The notes: a model not told the origin generated them from the sequence alone. A DNA stretch of 64,000 nt from Adiantum capillus-veneris (GCA_014529385.2 CM043942.1:52568774-52632773); one strand, 5' to 3'. Counted from the first letter of the stretch, positions 38,389 through 50,254 are shown. A program made the numbers and translations.

Positions 38389-39232
38389 AGTGGATCAATC
38401 TAGTTGAAGACCAATATAACTCTATAGTCTTATCTTGAGAAGGGACAATGGAGGCGTATGTATTGATTTAATTCATTTCTCTCTCTTAAGAGCAGTTCAA
38501 CAACAAACTTCTCTTACCTACATCCTTTGTGGAGAGGATGAATAAGATAGTGAGTGAGATGGCATTCCCTCGCTTGCATCATGCCCCTCTCCCTCCCTCT
38601 TTTTGAGGTGAAGCAGTTGATTTATGTAACCACTTTCGGCGAATGGTCGGACAAAAAATAGTGAATTACCACAATTTGCAACTCTTAAAACACTTTTACT
38701 CTTCTAAGCATCTGATAATTGAACAAAACAAGAGACTGAAGAGAGAGATGACAAAGATTGTGAAAGAGAATCGGTCGCCTTGAATCGCCACTATCGACGC
38801 CCCCGGTTGGGGATTTGTCTATTGATTGACCGTGTACAATTGACGGCGGGAATTTGCAATTAGTCTTCTTCAAAGTCGCAATCTGTATGTACGAAGTGTG
38901 TGCTTAAACTATTCATTGAGTGTGTCAGTGCACACAATATGCTCTTAAAATGGCTGGCGCTCAAAAAGCAGCCCAATAATTATAGTTTGCAAGAAAAAAG
39001 CCCCCCCCCCCCCCCCCTCGGTTCCCCCCCTTCTCCAAATTTGCGATTTGCAATAAAAACAGCTTATGCTTTTTCTCTATTGTATGAGAGTGTAGGGAGA
39101 GAGAATCCTCTCTCCTGCCGATGAGGAGAAACCTCACCCTAATGGAAAAAGCTTTTGGTATGTTATGTGTATGGTTATTGGATGCAACATGGAAGTGGAT
39201 GGTGAGGGAATTCATGTTTTTTTAGCTCTCAT
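36670..39232. other. Unassigned, apparently low in recognisable transposon sequence
   Basis: I see no gene, RNA or element end. It includes a (CT)n tract (38355-38385) and a run of 17 C (39001-39017). Frames shorter than 90 codons lack recognisable motifs. Confidence 0.5.
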
Positions 39233-39806
39233 TGTAACAAACTTGGACACTCTAAGTCAAGATTCTACCGCGACACAGCAGAGGTTCACTTCAAAACAGT
39301 TCACAATTCACAATTGATTCGACACGGCCCGACGGAGTTCCGTTCCTAGAGATATTGGCCCCAAAGACTGGCGCCCCTTTCGGTATTTCCTTTTGTATTA
39401 ATCTGAGTTCAAAGTACAAGAGAGTGGGAGGGTTCTCACTCTCAGACTCTATGTCCAGATGCTTTGAGTTGTGAGGGGCTTATATTTAAAGGTTACAAGG
39501 GATGCCCATAAGCAAAGCCCGAAAAGCAGTCAATTTTTAAAAGCCTCTTAAATAAAGCAACTGGTCCAAAAGCTTCCCCAAAAACAGCCAGCATAAAATT
39601 CAGCTTGCGCAAAAGCTGGAATTCTGTACAGCCTGCTTTTTCCGTACGCACTGTCACGTCAGCAGCTTCGCGTGAATTCCGCCGCATTTTTTGGAATCTG
39701 CCACATCACCCTGTCTCCGCGGGTGCTGCCAGCCGAGGTGTGTGTGTTCTCTGCTGCCCCACTTATAAGTGTGTCTAGGGCCATGATACGTCACCAGTTT
39801 GTGACA
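39233..39806 (-). repeat. LTR, family III, minus orientation
   Basis: Reading leftward it begins TGTCACAAACTGGTGACG at 39806 directly after a polypurine tract and ends TTTGTTACA at 39233. It resembles the LTR at 62214-62891 (same start, same order of CTGTACGG- and GACGTGG-type blocks, and the shared motif GAAATACCGAAAGGGG at 39370-39390). Because the polypurine tract lies on its upstream side it is a 3' LTR. Confidence 0.8.
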
Positions 39807-39820
39807 TACCCCCCTCTTGA
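39807..39820 (-). other. Polypurine tract before LTR III
   Basis: On the minus strand, AAGAGGGGGGTA lies directly upstream of the LTR start TGTCAC. It is nearly the same as the tract before the 3' LTR at 59184. Such tracts prime plus-strand DNA synthesis. Confidence 0.8.
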
Positions 39821-40282
39821 AAGCATTGTAATCGCCCTTGATTACGCCTGCAAAACAAACAAAGGCCATAAGCTGTTTTAGCAGACACTGATTGTTAGTA
39901 CCCACGCTCTAGGAACAACACATCTAGCACATGTACCAATCGACAGTCATCAGAGGATATCACTGGACATCACAGGACACCACATGGCAAATCACATTCA
40001 ACAGTCATTCCAATCTCAGACTATGATTAATCGGCAACGTATTTAGCAATCGCATCTAGATCCAATGGGGACCTCACAGATGCCCGATTAACTAATCCTT
40101 ATTGCAATCATGTCTATAGAGATTTCACACAAAATGCTGCAGTCATTTCGTCTATCACTTCCTGCACTTAAACAAGTCAAGTACAAATCAGTATCATACT
40201 ATCGGGAATTCCAAATTTTAAAGTCATTACAGCAGAATAGTGTCAACTCACAGTATCCCTGAAACCCAATAGGGGTACCAAA
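39821..40282. other. Internal 3' sequence of LTR III element up to a chimeric junction
   Basis: No coding frame is supported. It joins chromovirus RT sequence near 40280, where homology to the plus-strand chromovirus stops just after the codons for [10 protein letters not shown]. Confidence 0.5.
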
Positions 40283-43200
40283 CCTATTCTTGATGGTATT
40301 CTTGTTCAGTGCACGGTAGTCTATGCACATACGCCATGAGTCATCCTTTTTCTGCACCAACAACACTGGAGAACAGAATGGAGATGAACTGGGCTGAATC
40401 AGCCCCTTTTCTAACAGCTCCTGTACTTGGCTCATTATCTCTTTCTGCTGAGCCGCACTAACCCTGTACGGAGGCTTATTTGGTGGGCTACTGCCTGGCA
40501 CCAAATCTATCGCATTGTCCTCGGGTCTCTCTGGCGGTAATTGAGACGGTAATGAATCGGAAAAGCAGTCACTATACTGTTGTAAAAACATTGACCTTTC
40601 TTTATCTAACACAGATAAATTTGATTCATCACAATCTGACACTTCACGTGCAAAAACCAAGTACGCAGAAAGATGCTTTTTCATTACAGAAGTAATAGCA
40701 GAAGCTGATACAGTGGGAATAGACTCCCCTTTAAGCTTTACATCCGGAATGTGAGTCTTTCCCCTGCTCTGTACAGTGATCTTTTTGTTGTAGGCATCCA
40801 TGATTCCCTGTACACGAAACAACCAAGGAATACCTAACAACACATCACATCCGTCCAGTGGCATGATATAAAATTCTTCAGCATCTACATAGGACTGGAT
40901 ATGTAGAGGCAGCTTTCCAATGATGGGTGTCACAGCCTCTGTATGGCCAGGACATGCCAAACCTGCCTCTGCTGTATACCCCATCTCTTCAGGTCTGATT
41001 CCCAACTTTGAAGCCAATTCTGGGGAAATAAAGTTGGCTTTGGCCCCTGGGTCAAAGAAGATAAGCACTGTTTGATCCCTGACCTTTCCCCATGCTCTGC
41101 AAAGCTCACTTGCATCTGAATTTGGCTTGTCACCCACCATATCTGGCACTAGACCAGCCATGGGCTTCTTTCCTTTCTTGTCCTCCTTGTCTTCAGAATC
41201 AGCTGGCCTTTTCTTTGTAGGACAATTGTAAGCAATGTGGCCAGGCTGCTCACAAATAAAGCATTTGTTCTTTGTCCTCAGGACCTTCTTTTGATGGTAT
41301 TCTTGTTCAGTGCACGGTAGTCTATGCACCGCCATGAGTCATCCTTTTTCTGCACCAACAACACTGGAGAACAGAATGGAGATGAATTGGGCTGAATCAG
41401 CCCCTTTTCTAACAGCTCCTGTACTTGGCCCATTATCTCTTTCTGCTGAGCCGCACTAACCCTGTACAGAGGCTTATTTGGTGGGCTACTGCCTGGCACC
41501 AAATCTATCGCATGGTCCTCGGGTCTCTCTGGCGGTAATTGAGATGGTAATGAATCGGAGAAACAGTCACTATACTGTTGTAAAAACATTGACCTTTCTT
41601 TATCTAGCACAGATAAATTTGATTCATCACAATCTGACACTTCACGTGCAAAAACCAAGTACGCAGAAAGATGCTTTTTCATTACAGAAGTAATAGCAGA
41701 AGCTGATATAGTAGGAATAGACTCCCCTTTAAGCTTTACATCCAGAATGTGAGTCTTTCCCCTGCTCTGTACAGTGATCTTTTTGTTGTAGGCATCCATG
41801 ATTCCCTGTACACGAAACAACCAAGGAATACCTAACAACACATCACATCCGTCCGGTGGCATGATGTAAAATTCTTCAGCATCTACATAGGACTGGATAT
41901 GTAGACGCAACTTTCCAATGATGGGTGTCACAGCCTCTGTATGGCCAGGACATGCCAAACCTGCCTCTGCTGTATACCCCATCTCTTCAGGTCTGATTCC
42001 CAACTTTGAAGCCAATTCTGGGGAAATAAAGTTGGCTTTGGCACCTGGATCAAAGAAGATAAGCACTGTTTGATCCCTGACCTTTCCCCATGCTTTGCAA
42101 AGCTCACTTGCATCTGAATTTGGCTTGTCGCCCACCATATCTAGCACTAGACCAGCCATGGGCTTCTTTCCTTTCTTGTCCTCCTCGTCATCAGAATCAG
42201 CTGGCCTTTTCTTTGTAGGACAGTTGTAAGCAATGTGGCCAGGCTGCTCACATATAAAGCATTTGTTCTCTGTCCTCAGGACCTTCTTTTGCTCTTCTGA
42301 CTTGCGAGGAAAACGTCTTTTCCATTTCTTTGCCGGTCCCTTTTCTGATTCAGCCGTAGCTTTATCTTTCCCTGCATTGGCTGACTCTTGAGTCCCTTTC
42401 GGAGCCTCATTGGGAACGTGCTTCTTGGCTGAATTTTTCTTGCCTGATCCTGCCTTGACGCCAGTGTTAAATTCACAATCTTCTCCCTTGAGCAAACCAT
42501 TGCCAGTGTTTGCTACCTCGATGAGCTGCGTCAAAGTAGTGACTTTGGTCTTCGTGCAGTATTTTCTCAATCCTTTGGGTAGGCCACAACAATATTTTTC
42601 AATCTGTTCTGTCAATGGCACAAACCTATAGGAAGTTACTGGAAGTAGAGCTTTTCAAAACTTTCGATTGTAATCATCCAGATTTCTGCAAGTGGCAGCA
42701 TTAAGCTTGTGCCATTCTGTCATGACATCTGCTTCAAAGTCATCAGATAACCATGCTGCTGCAAAAATCTGCTTGAAGTAAATCCATGTGGATGGAGCGT
42801 GCCCTTGAAGCAATAAAGTTGTCCACCATTGTCCTGCATTCCCTGTCAAGAAAGTGGCTGCCTTGCGGACCTTTGAAGCCTCTGTAAAGTTTCCCCCTGC
42901 ATAGGCCTTGTCAAACTGCTGGAGGAATGAGAGAGCCTTCTTCCTGTCATCGAACCCTGTAAAGGTAGTGAATGACACACCTTTGCCACCTTCTTTGTAC
43001 GGAGTTGGCCTCTCCAGCGGCGTTAAATTGTCATATGGAAGTGACTGAAACATGGGAACATTATTAGGGTTCATTGGTGTTCCCTGACCGCAATTAAGTT
43101 GACCTGGAAACACCATATTTGGCTGCTGATTTGTAATTCCAGCCATACCAAAATTTGCTTGTGGCATCCCAAATTGGCCCTGAGTGCTCTGAAACCCTGG

Positions 43201-43878
43201 TAGCATGCCCATGACACCATACATGGGGTTGGGTATCATCGTTTGAGCACTCCCGAACATTGTTCCTGGCGTGTAAAACTGATTTCCAGGTGCATGACCA
43301 GCCATGCTCTGGAATACCGATCCACCTCCAAAATAGCCAGGGTGTACTGAAGGTGGTGGGAAGACCTGTTGCATAGCCTGTAGGTTGCTTTCGTGCCCAT
43401 TAGAACCAACTATAGGCTGCTGAAAGGTGGCGGGCTCAACTGGTACAGCTTGAAAGACTGGCATCTCAGCCACCTGTTCTTGCACCTTAGGCACAGGTTG
43501 TGGAGACTGCATGTTCTCCGTCAAGTGTACAGGTGTTTCCATTGACTGTGCAGTATGAATCACCTGTGCTCGAGCCTTAACAGGCTTTTGAATATGATCC
43601 AGTGACCCAACTTGCTGAGACGGAACAGGAGGTTGCAGAAAGGCTAAAAACCTCGGATTCTGCATTACTTGTGTGAACATAGCCACAGCAGTAGCCTACT
43701 GGGTCCTGAATATATCATCATCTGTCTGTGGTGGTCTTGAGGACTCACCCACTTCATGTGTCTGTTGACCCTGTGAAGAGGAAACCTCTTCAGTCACATC
43801 ATATGGTCTGTCAACCATAATTACAATTCCCTGTGTCTGGTCTATGATCCCCTGCGTCTTCAAGCCCAACCTGACCAA
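40280..43878 (-). pseudogene. Chromovirus gag-protease-RT (partial), with internal duplication
   Basis: A single leftward frame encodes gag and protease, broken by two stops. The first, at 43696-43698, is TAG where the other copy has TTG. The second, at 42655-42657, is TGA where the other copy has TGG. Gag starts MVRLGLKTQGI; its middle is rich in Met/Pro/Gln/Phe, and the capsid part reads TFLTGNAGQWWTTLLLQG. A CCHC knuckle ([14 protein letters not shown]) precedes the protease ([17 protein letters not shown] ... [10 protein letters not shown]). RT begins [19 protein letters not shown]. After [10 protein letters not shown] the frame enters a second copy of knuckle, protease and RT start, then ends at a chimeric junction. 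It could not make a working pol. Confidence 0.88.
40291..42290 (-). repeat. 1-kb direct tandem duplication inside chromovirus pol
   Basis: The blocks 41292-42290 and 40291-41291 have a period of 998-1001 bp and about 97% identity by eye. Each spans from [14 protein letters not shown] to [10 protein letters not shown]. The junction lies at CCTTCTTTT|GATGGTATTC. Confidence 0.93.
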
Positions 43879-43906
43879 GGCTCACTTCTATGGGAAAAAG
43901 TGATTT

Positions 43907-43925
43907 AATCCCGTCGATGGAACCA
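43907..43925 (-). other. Primer-binding site, family I (not initiator-Met type)
   Basis: TGGTTCCATCGACGGGATT follows the LTR end TTACA without a gap. The sequence is identical in the plus-strand copy. It begins TGG, as required to pair with a tRNA CCA end, but is not the usual TGGTATCAGAGC of chromoviruses. Confidence 0.75.
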
Positions 43926-45400
43926 TGTAACCGGCCTGTTCAATCCAAAAAGGGCGGTAGACTTTACTTCAAACCTTGATTTAGTTTTCACCCATTATCA
44001 GTCGTCTATTATACCTGCGCTATAGTGACACAAGAGAGGGGAATGGGATACAGATGCTAGAATGCACCTGTATGAGAAGACCGACACCAGATTGGCCCCT
44101 AACTTAGGCGCCCCTTTCCGTATTTCTTTATTGTTTAAAAGAGGGAATAAACGCTGTGGTTCTTTCCAAGCTGCCCCGCACAACCTTGGCTGAATTTTGA
44201 CTGTTCTGGCCTGATTTCGGCAGCATAACTGTACTAGAACCCTTCACAGTCAGTATTCCCACGCATTAAATGACTTTCCCGACGCATACGGGCACTTTGC
44301 AAAACCTGGCGAGAATCTGCAGCACGCTGAATTCTCTGTTTTCAGCCCTGAAAATGCGCCAGATCGTCTGTACAGCGGTCCCCTTGCGTCCGCGAACTTC
44401 TTGGGGGTATTAGGGTCCGTTTAGGGCCAAAACCCTAAACCTGCAAAAATACACAGCAGGCTGTAATTCACTGTTTCGGGCTCCGTTTCGTGTGCCGGTC
44501 GCATCCGTAGCAAGTCCTCGAGCTCCCGCACCTGTAGGGCTACTTGCCCTTTGAATCGGACGAGATTTCTGGCGTGAAACCTCTCGGAATTCACCTGTAC
44601 CTGCGGGGGGATTAGCCGCTAGCTAATCTAGTACCTGTGCAAGAGGCTCTTGCCCTCGGCAATCGCGCATGAACCCACACAACTGTACATTGGTCAAATG
44701 AAGAGCCCACTAGTGGGGCATAACATACTGCCAAAGGGGGGAGAGAGGGCAGTGCGTAGCGTGCAGGGCATCACTCCTGGCACCGCACTGTGCATAAGAG
44801 GGAAAGCCAGCACTCCATAGCTCTTAACCTGTGACAAATTCTGAAAATCAGCCTCTCCCAGCTTAAAAATCAGCGCCCAATTTTTTGCATGAGGAAAGTG
44901 CACAGAATTGTGCCACTTGGCACATTTACAAGCATTTTCCCGTTTCGGGGTTGCCGCCTAAAAATCTCCCAACCGGTTGCCCAGTGGACTTCACGGTAGA
45001 GTAAGAAATGTTCCCTTTGTCATTCCGGAGGTAATGACGCCAACACATTTTCAGGTCCCAAAATAGCAGTTCCCTAAATTTTAGGAGATGCTGCCATTGT
45101 ATCTTTCTAGGTCATCCGACCCTCTTTGTACACTGTGGCCACATCTAGAACTGAAATGTAGCCTCTGTAGCAAAGGATTCCACTTTGGCTAGTCAGTGAC
45201 CCCACTTGGCTAACCATAGTCCTTGTCCAACTTTAGTGCTCTCTTGCCCTCAGGCCTGGACTCCCTCTGGACAGTTCCACACTAGCTATGCAATGCAGAG
45301 CAGTTAGATTTCCCGAGGGGTGTTTCCAAAAAGTGAAAGTAAATAGATAATAAGAAAGAAATCAACAAAAAGGATAAATAGTAGTCACACGCTGGTGACA
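43926..45400 (-). repeat. 5' LTR of minus-strand chromovirus, family I (1475 bp)
   Basis: It starts TGTCACCAGCGTGTGACTAC at 45400 and ends TTACA at 43926, matching both LTRs of the 52-60 kb element along its whole length. It contains an AATAAA-type signal and the motif GGAAATACGGAAAGGGGCG (reverse of about 44108-44128). The five flanking bases on the outer side are ACAGG. Confidence 0.92.
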
Positions 45401-45825
45401 ACAGGGTTGATCTGATCCCAAAACGCTAGCTTTAGGCTTCTGCTCCAAAAACACTAGGTCTCCTGGGGGGTTCTGTTGAGAAGTTGCCTGTTCAGCGTGG
45501 AGCTCCTGCTGCCTCTTCTACCATTGAGTGCTAACTTGGGTTTGCTTATATACAAACTTAGCAAAATTGCCCTACCTAATTTTGTTGGAAAGTCACTTAA
45601 ATTAATAAGTGAAAAATGTCAAAAATAGGAAAAATAGCCTAAAATCATTGGAAAATTCCCCTAACTGATTCTAATGGATTCTGATGGAAATACTGATGAT
45701 CATGCTGTGTGCAACGAGGGGATATGCATCTACACTAAGTGACTGGGCATGCACGGTCTATGAATAGGCTCAGAAAAGTGCCAGATCACTTCTAATCTAG
45801 ACTGACTGGACTGACTGAACCCTGA
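45401..45825. other. Unassigned sequence outside the 5' LTR
   Basis: No gene is supported. An AAGTCACTTA-AATTAATAAGTGA segment near 45590 resembles 62130-62160, so it may be a retroelement flank. Confidence 0.45.
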
Positions 45826-46255
45826 TCATGCTGTAGCTTGTCCACGGACACATAGGGTTGGATGTGTCACGTGACATCCCATCCGATTGGAAGTGATCTC
45901 GAGCCGTGGCGCCAATTCCGGTGAAATAAAGTTGGCCTTGGCTCCTCCATCAAAGAAGATCAGGGCTTCTTGGTCTTTCACTTTGCCCCAAGCTCGGCAA
46001 AGTTCTGTACTCTCGTCCAACGTGATGGGATCGGTACCCACGCAATCTGGAACCAGTCCTGTTTTCATCTTGCCTTTCTTCCACGTTCCTCAGCTGCTCT
46101 CGAACTCTCAGGCCTTTCGTCATCCTTGTCGTTCTGTTCTTTCTATGCCTTTTTAGGGCACTTTGCGGAGATATGTCCAGTTTCCCCGCATCCAAAGCAC
46201 TTCCCTTCCCTAATGAAGCGAGCCCGCTCCTGAGGAGTAAGCTTGGGTCGTGCTG
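45826..46255 (-). pseudogene. Ty3 zinc-knuckle and protease fragment, cut by hAT element
   Basis: Leftward it reads RPKLTPQERARFIREGKCFG, then the CCHC knuckle CFGCGETGHISAKC and, after a frame break, [20 protein letters not shown] followed by FISPELAPRLEI. It is related to the family I chromovirus (shared [26 protein letters not shown]) but clearly diverged, with DGG replacing DPG. Its upstream part stops where the hAT terminus begins. Confidence 0.82.
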
Positions 46256-49200
46256 CAGGGTGGAAAGGTACGTAGTGTACGGTACGGTTTAGGTACGTAC
46301 GGAACGTACTTCCGTACTGAACCAACCTTTAGGTACGTGATAGGTACGTACCATTTGTAAAAAAAGATAATTACACTAAATTTAAGTTCACAGACCTTTC
46401 AAAATTCAGCCTCATTAACAATGCAATGCTGAAAATAAACATATTGAACATAAAACTTAATGACTCAAGACTCAATACTCAATGAGAAAACCAATGACCA
46501 TAAATCATAAAACCAAATAACAACTACAAACATCATGTCCATGGCATCAGCCAGAAGTCGGCATATACCATACAAACTGAATCAAGATCCAAAACAAAGT
46601 ATTGTGAAATACTACAATGCCATGATAACAATGAAAGTCTGTTGCAGCCTGTCCTCCAAAGCATGCAGTCACCAGTGTGCACTAAGACGTGCAGCCTCAA
46701 AAGTCTGTGTCAGATGCGGAAGATGAATCGTCGGTATAGTGAGCAAGCCCCCATCAAAACATTGCCCTCCTCATCAAACTCACAGGTCTTAGCATTATGT
46801 CAACTATGTCAACTCTACAAGCACCTTTGCACCACAAGCCTCCTCAGGCATATCAACAATCTCTCCATGGATGAGCCGGACAGCTTCATTTCCTCGCCTG
46901 CGATTGGAGCGAATAGGAAGCTTCCCCCCGCGAATACTTTCTCGTCTCACAGTGTCTGGATCTCCTCCCACCGTGCGTAGAGGAAGGCTAAGAGCTCGTG
47001 CACGTGATCTAGTCACACGACGATCCACGCTCTCGAGCTCTCTATGCAGTTCTTTGAGAATCTGCTCTTGCTTGTCTCTGATCTGTCGGTCCACCTCCTC
47101 TGGTCTAGGATCATCTACCATTTTCAGCTCTGTCGCATCAACCTGTTGAAGAGTAAAATAAAGTTAAAATGACTTATTTATGGCATATGCTTGCAGGTTG
47201 AGTTTAAAGTGGCCAACATCGAGATAATTTACCTGTTTGGGTTGCCCCAAAGAATGGTAACTCCGCACGAGCCTCATGTTGGCTCTGCAATACACCAACT
47301 TCTCCAACTAAGAAGTGCTAAGGCGATTTCGAATCTTCGTGTGTATGAGAGAGTAAGCACTCCAATTGCGCTCACATGCTCCAGTCGAGTCAATCCTGCT
47401 CAGTGCTCAAGCAAGAGCACAATCATCAATGCACACAAAATTAGGAGAGTGACAAGTGTCAAGTAATATAAAGATGAAGTTAGAAGTAGTATATACAATG
47501 GAATCATTGATGGTAGTTTCCTAACCTGAGAAAGGATACGAAGAGCAACGCGTGAGAGGTTGGGAAGACCAACTCTCCCATACGAAGTGCCACCACGTCA
47601 AAGGATACTTTGTGGCTTCCTTCCTCAAAGAAACTGCTCTTGTGAAAGAAGCGCCAATGCCATTCATGTAGTTGGTGAATTCCTTGTCTATCCCAAGCTG
47701 ATCATCCTCTGAAAACATGAGCCCAACATACTCTGATTGTTTAGCTCTGGCGATCTGTAGAGAGGATGAAGCATGGCAGCCACCGCATGCATGGGACGGC
47801 TCATGAAAGTCCAGCGGCTCTCAACACATCCCAATAAATCTGATCGGCTGAAATATCAAAACAACTTGTCAATACAAGTTAGAACTTAGACTTGATGGTT
47901 AAAACAGACAACCATTAGAACATGAGGAACCCCTTACCGATCAATAGTCAACAGAGAGCATTTGGAAACGTGGTCTTTCATCTGCATAAACAGATGATAG
48001 ACTAGTCCCAAGGTCGATCCCTCCATATCCGTCAATCGAAGGAGGACGTAGACTGGCTTGAGTGCCACTAAAAGAGCGTGCACTTCCTGCCAAAATCTCT
48101 CATCAAGGATCCGTCTTTGCAAGTATTTTGTAGATTCATCTTGCGATCTTGACATGCCTCGCCATTTTGGATCCACCACTGTCTGGTGTAGCGGATCTCT
48201 AAGTTTGTAGAGCCTCTGTAAAACCAAGTAAATGTAGGCAAACCTGGTTTTTGAAGGCCGAACCATATCCAAAGTGCTATGGCTGCGGAAGATAGCAAGA
48301 GCCTGATGTTTCTTGCGAAAGAATGTGGTGACCTTGACTACATCTGCAACTATGGGCTGCACCCATGAAAGTTTGCCAATATCCTCCATGAGCAAATCCA
48401 AACAATGTGCAGCAGATGGAGTCCACACTATGCCAGGAAACTGTTGCTCGACCATAAATCCCATTGCCTTGCAATTAGCTGCATTATCTGTCACCACCTG
48501 CACAACATTCTCCTTGCCAACCTCCTCTATGGCTGTTTTGATGTGACTAAATATAAACTCAGCCGTGATCTTTTCCCCTGCTTTTCAAGCATCCACAGCA
48601 CGCAAGAAATAGGTGCCCAAAGCAGAAGACACAAGGATTGATTATGTGTCGTCTGCTAATGTCTGCCCAACCATCTGAGATAATGGTGCATCCAAACTCC
48701 TTCCATTCAGCTTTCACAGGCGTAAGTGCCTTGTCAATTAAGGCCTTCTGTTCATCTAACATAGTGGTGTGCATCTTGGTGTAATCAAGACGTGTCCATG
48801 TCTCAGTAGGCCCCACCTGTGCAATGGATTTTACCATTCTTTTCCACTGATATGTGCGCAAAACATTCAAAGATATATTGCACTCAATAAAAGTGCGACA
48901 TATCTCCATCTCTACCACCCTCTGACGCTCTTTGACCCAAGCTTGAGAAGAGATGCGACTAGGCAAAGTGGTATGTGTTGGTGTTTCAGATGTACCTTTT
49001 TCACGTGGCAAGGAATCCTCATCTTCACCGCCAACACGTGCTCTCTTCCTGGAAGTAGGGGGTTGCATGGAGGCCGAACCTCCTCCAACCTCTGTCTCCG
49101 CACCTAAAGACTCCAGCTCTCCAACAAAAGCATCATGTAAAGCATCCTGTGTGCTGGGAGCACCTCTCAAATCAGGAGCACCAACAGGAAAATACTCTTC

Positions 49201-49795
49201 AATAAGCTGCTCCCTCAAAGGTGGTGGTATTTTCTCACATGCACCAATTTGATCAGTGCACACGATGCTTGTCAAGTGCTTTTTGACTCGCGTAAGGCGT
49301 ACTGGTCCGCACAATACTTGCATTGCCATAAGCGTGTGCCGGAACCTTGCTGAGAAGTGGTCGTGATGATGCTCAACACATTGGTGTGGAGCGATGAGTT
49401 GGGGTTGGTTTTACGGGGCATAATGAATCCTGCACATTGCAAATGCAAAAGAGTGCACACATGAGGAGTACGGAGTGCGAGAAGAGTACGGAGTGCATGG
49501 TGGCAGAAGCAGTACCTTTTCACGCGCGTAGCTCGGCTCTGCAGGTCTCTATGCACTGCTCTACAGACTTCTCTGTAACAGAACAGAGACTCTTTTGGTT
49601 TCGTGGTCGATTAAAAAAGCCTGAGGCTTTCTCCCCTTCACACTATTAAGCCCATCTGAAAGCGCCCCCTAGCGCAACTCGTCCGAGGAGAAAACGCCTA
49701 TTTTTTTTTAAAAATGTTGCATTGTACCGTACGTACCGTACCGTATGGCTGTACTGTACGGAATGGCACCGTACGTACGTACGGATTCCACCTTG
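46256..49795 (-). mobile_element. hAT-superfamily DNA transposon (about 3.5 kb)
   Basis: The left end CAGGGTGGAA and the right end TTCCACCTTG (reverse CAAGGTGGAA) form short imperfect terminal repeats of the hAT CAGNG type. Both sub-terminal regions are packed with GTACG/CGTACC repeats (46262-46350 and 49728-49785). It encodes a leftward hAT transposase. I could not find an 8-bp target duplication; the flanks are TCGTGCTG and GTTTTCAG, and they belong to different retroelements. Confidence 0.8.
46804..49421 (-). pseudogene. hAT transposase (BED finger, DUF659, C-terminal dimerisation), 4 exons, disabled
   Basis: Proposed exons are 49421-47938, 47847-47526, 47395-47233 and 47142-46804, all with GT-AG junctions. 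It starts MPRKTNPNSS, followed by a BED zinc finger (WQCKYCADQY ... RVKKHLTSIVC). A DUF659 core follows, with GCTIISDGWADISRR, VVTDNAANCKAMGF and WTPSAAHCLDLLMEDIGK. Exon 2 adds ESRWTFMSRPMHAVAAMLHP. The short exon 3 carries the dimerisation motif ACERNWSAYSLIHTKIRNRL and LVYCRANMRL. Lesions are a shift in the BED finger near 49310, a shift near 48635 followed by an in-frame TGA, a shift near 47600-47720 around WWHF, and a TAG after RNRLSTS. The element is non-autonomous. Exon joins are inferred. Confidence 0.85.
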
Positions 49796-50241
49796 GTTTT
49801 CAGCTCGTCGTCGTCGCATCATCGTCATTGCCGTCGTCACCGACATAGAGTCAGAATTCAGCAGATAAAGATTTGCAGATTTCAGCCCTTAGCGTTTTCA
49901 GATTTCAGCCTGTCTTGTCGTCGTCCCCATCGTCGTCGACATCGTCGGCAAGTCCAAAGCATTGTAGAGATTTGTGCAATCAATAGTAGACCTCTCTCGC
50001 CATAGAGAGTGGGGCCTTCGGAGGAGGGTTTGACAACATTCTGGTGTCGTATTCTCTTCTCTCTCTATCTCTCAGTCTCAGCACCTTCATTCATAGTGTT
50101 CACCACTTTGTTTGTGTCCATTGCACTCTCTCACTAAAGGAACGGAAGGCTCTCCCTTCCGTAAGTAAAAGGAATCCCTGAGCACAGTTCGGAGCACTCA
50201 TCTTGAACAAAGTTCAACGTTCACTTCCGCTGCAACTTACA
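49796..50241 (+). repeat. LTR (3' part) of Ty3 element II
   Basis: Ends ACTTACA at 50241, one base before a primer-binding site. It holds CGTCGTCG-rich sequence, a CT-rich leader and AAAGGAACGGAAGGC. The start is hidden by or lost at the hAT right end. No second copy is visible downstream of 61169. Confidence 0.6.
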
Positions 50242-50242
50242 T

Positions 50243-50254
50243 TGGTATCCGAGC
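50243..50254 (+). other. Primer-binding site of Ty3 element II
   Basis: TGGTATCCGAGC differs by one base from the tRNA-iMet site TGGTATCAGAGC. It is followed by TTTGGCAACG. Confidence 0.75.

Larger units (their letters stand above)
40280..45400 (-). mobile_element. Chromovirus (Ty3), family I, minus orientation, 3'-truncated
   Basis: The order on the minus strand is 5' LTR (45400-43926), primer site, gag, zinc knuckle, protease and the start of RT, then an abrupt end near 40280. The rest of RT, RNase H, integrase, chromodomain and the matching 3' LTR are missing. The sequence is highly similar to the plus-strand element at 52340-60659. The segment from zinc knuckle to RT start is present twice in tandem. 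Confidence 0.88.

Noticed and set aside
39001-39017. Poly-C run as an assembly gap marker or functional G-quadruplex
   Set aside because: A homopolymer alone supports neither claim.
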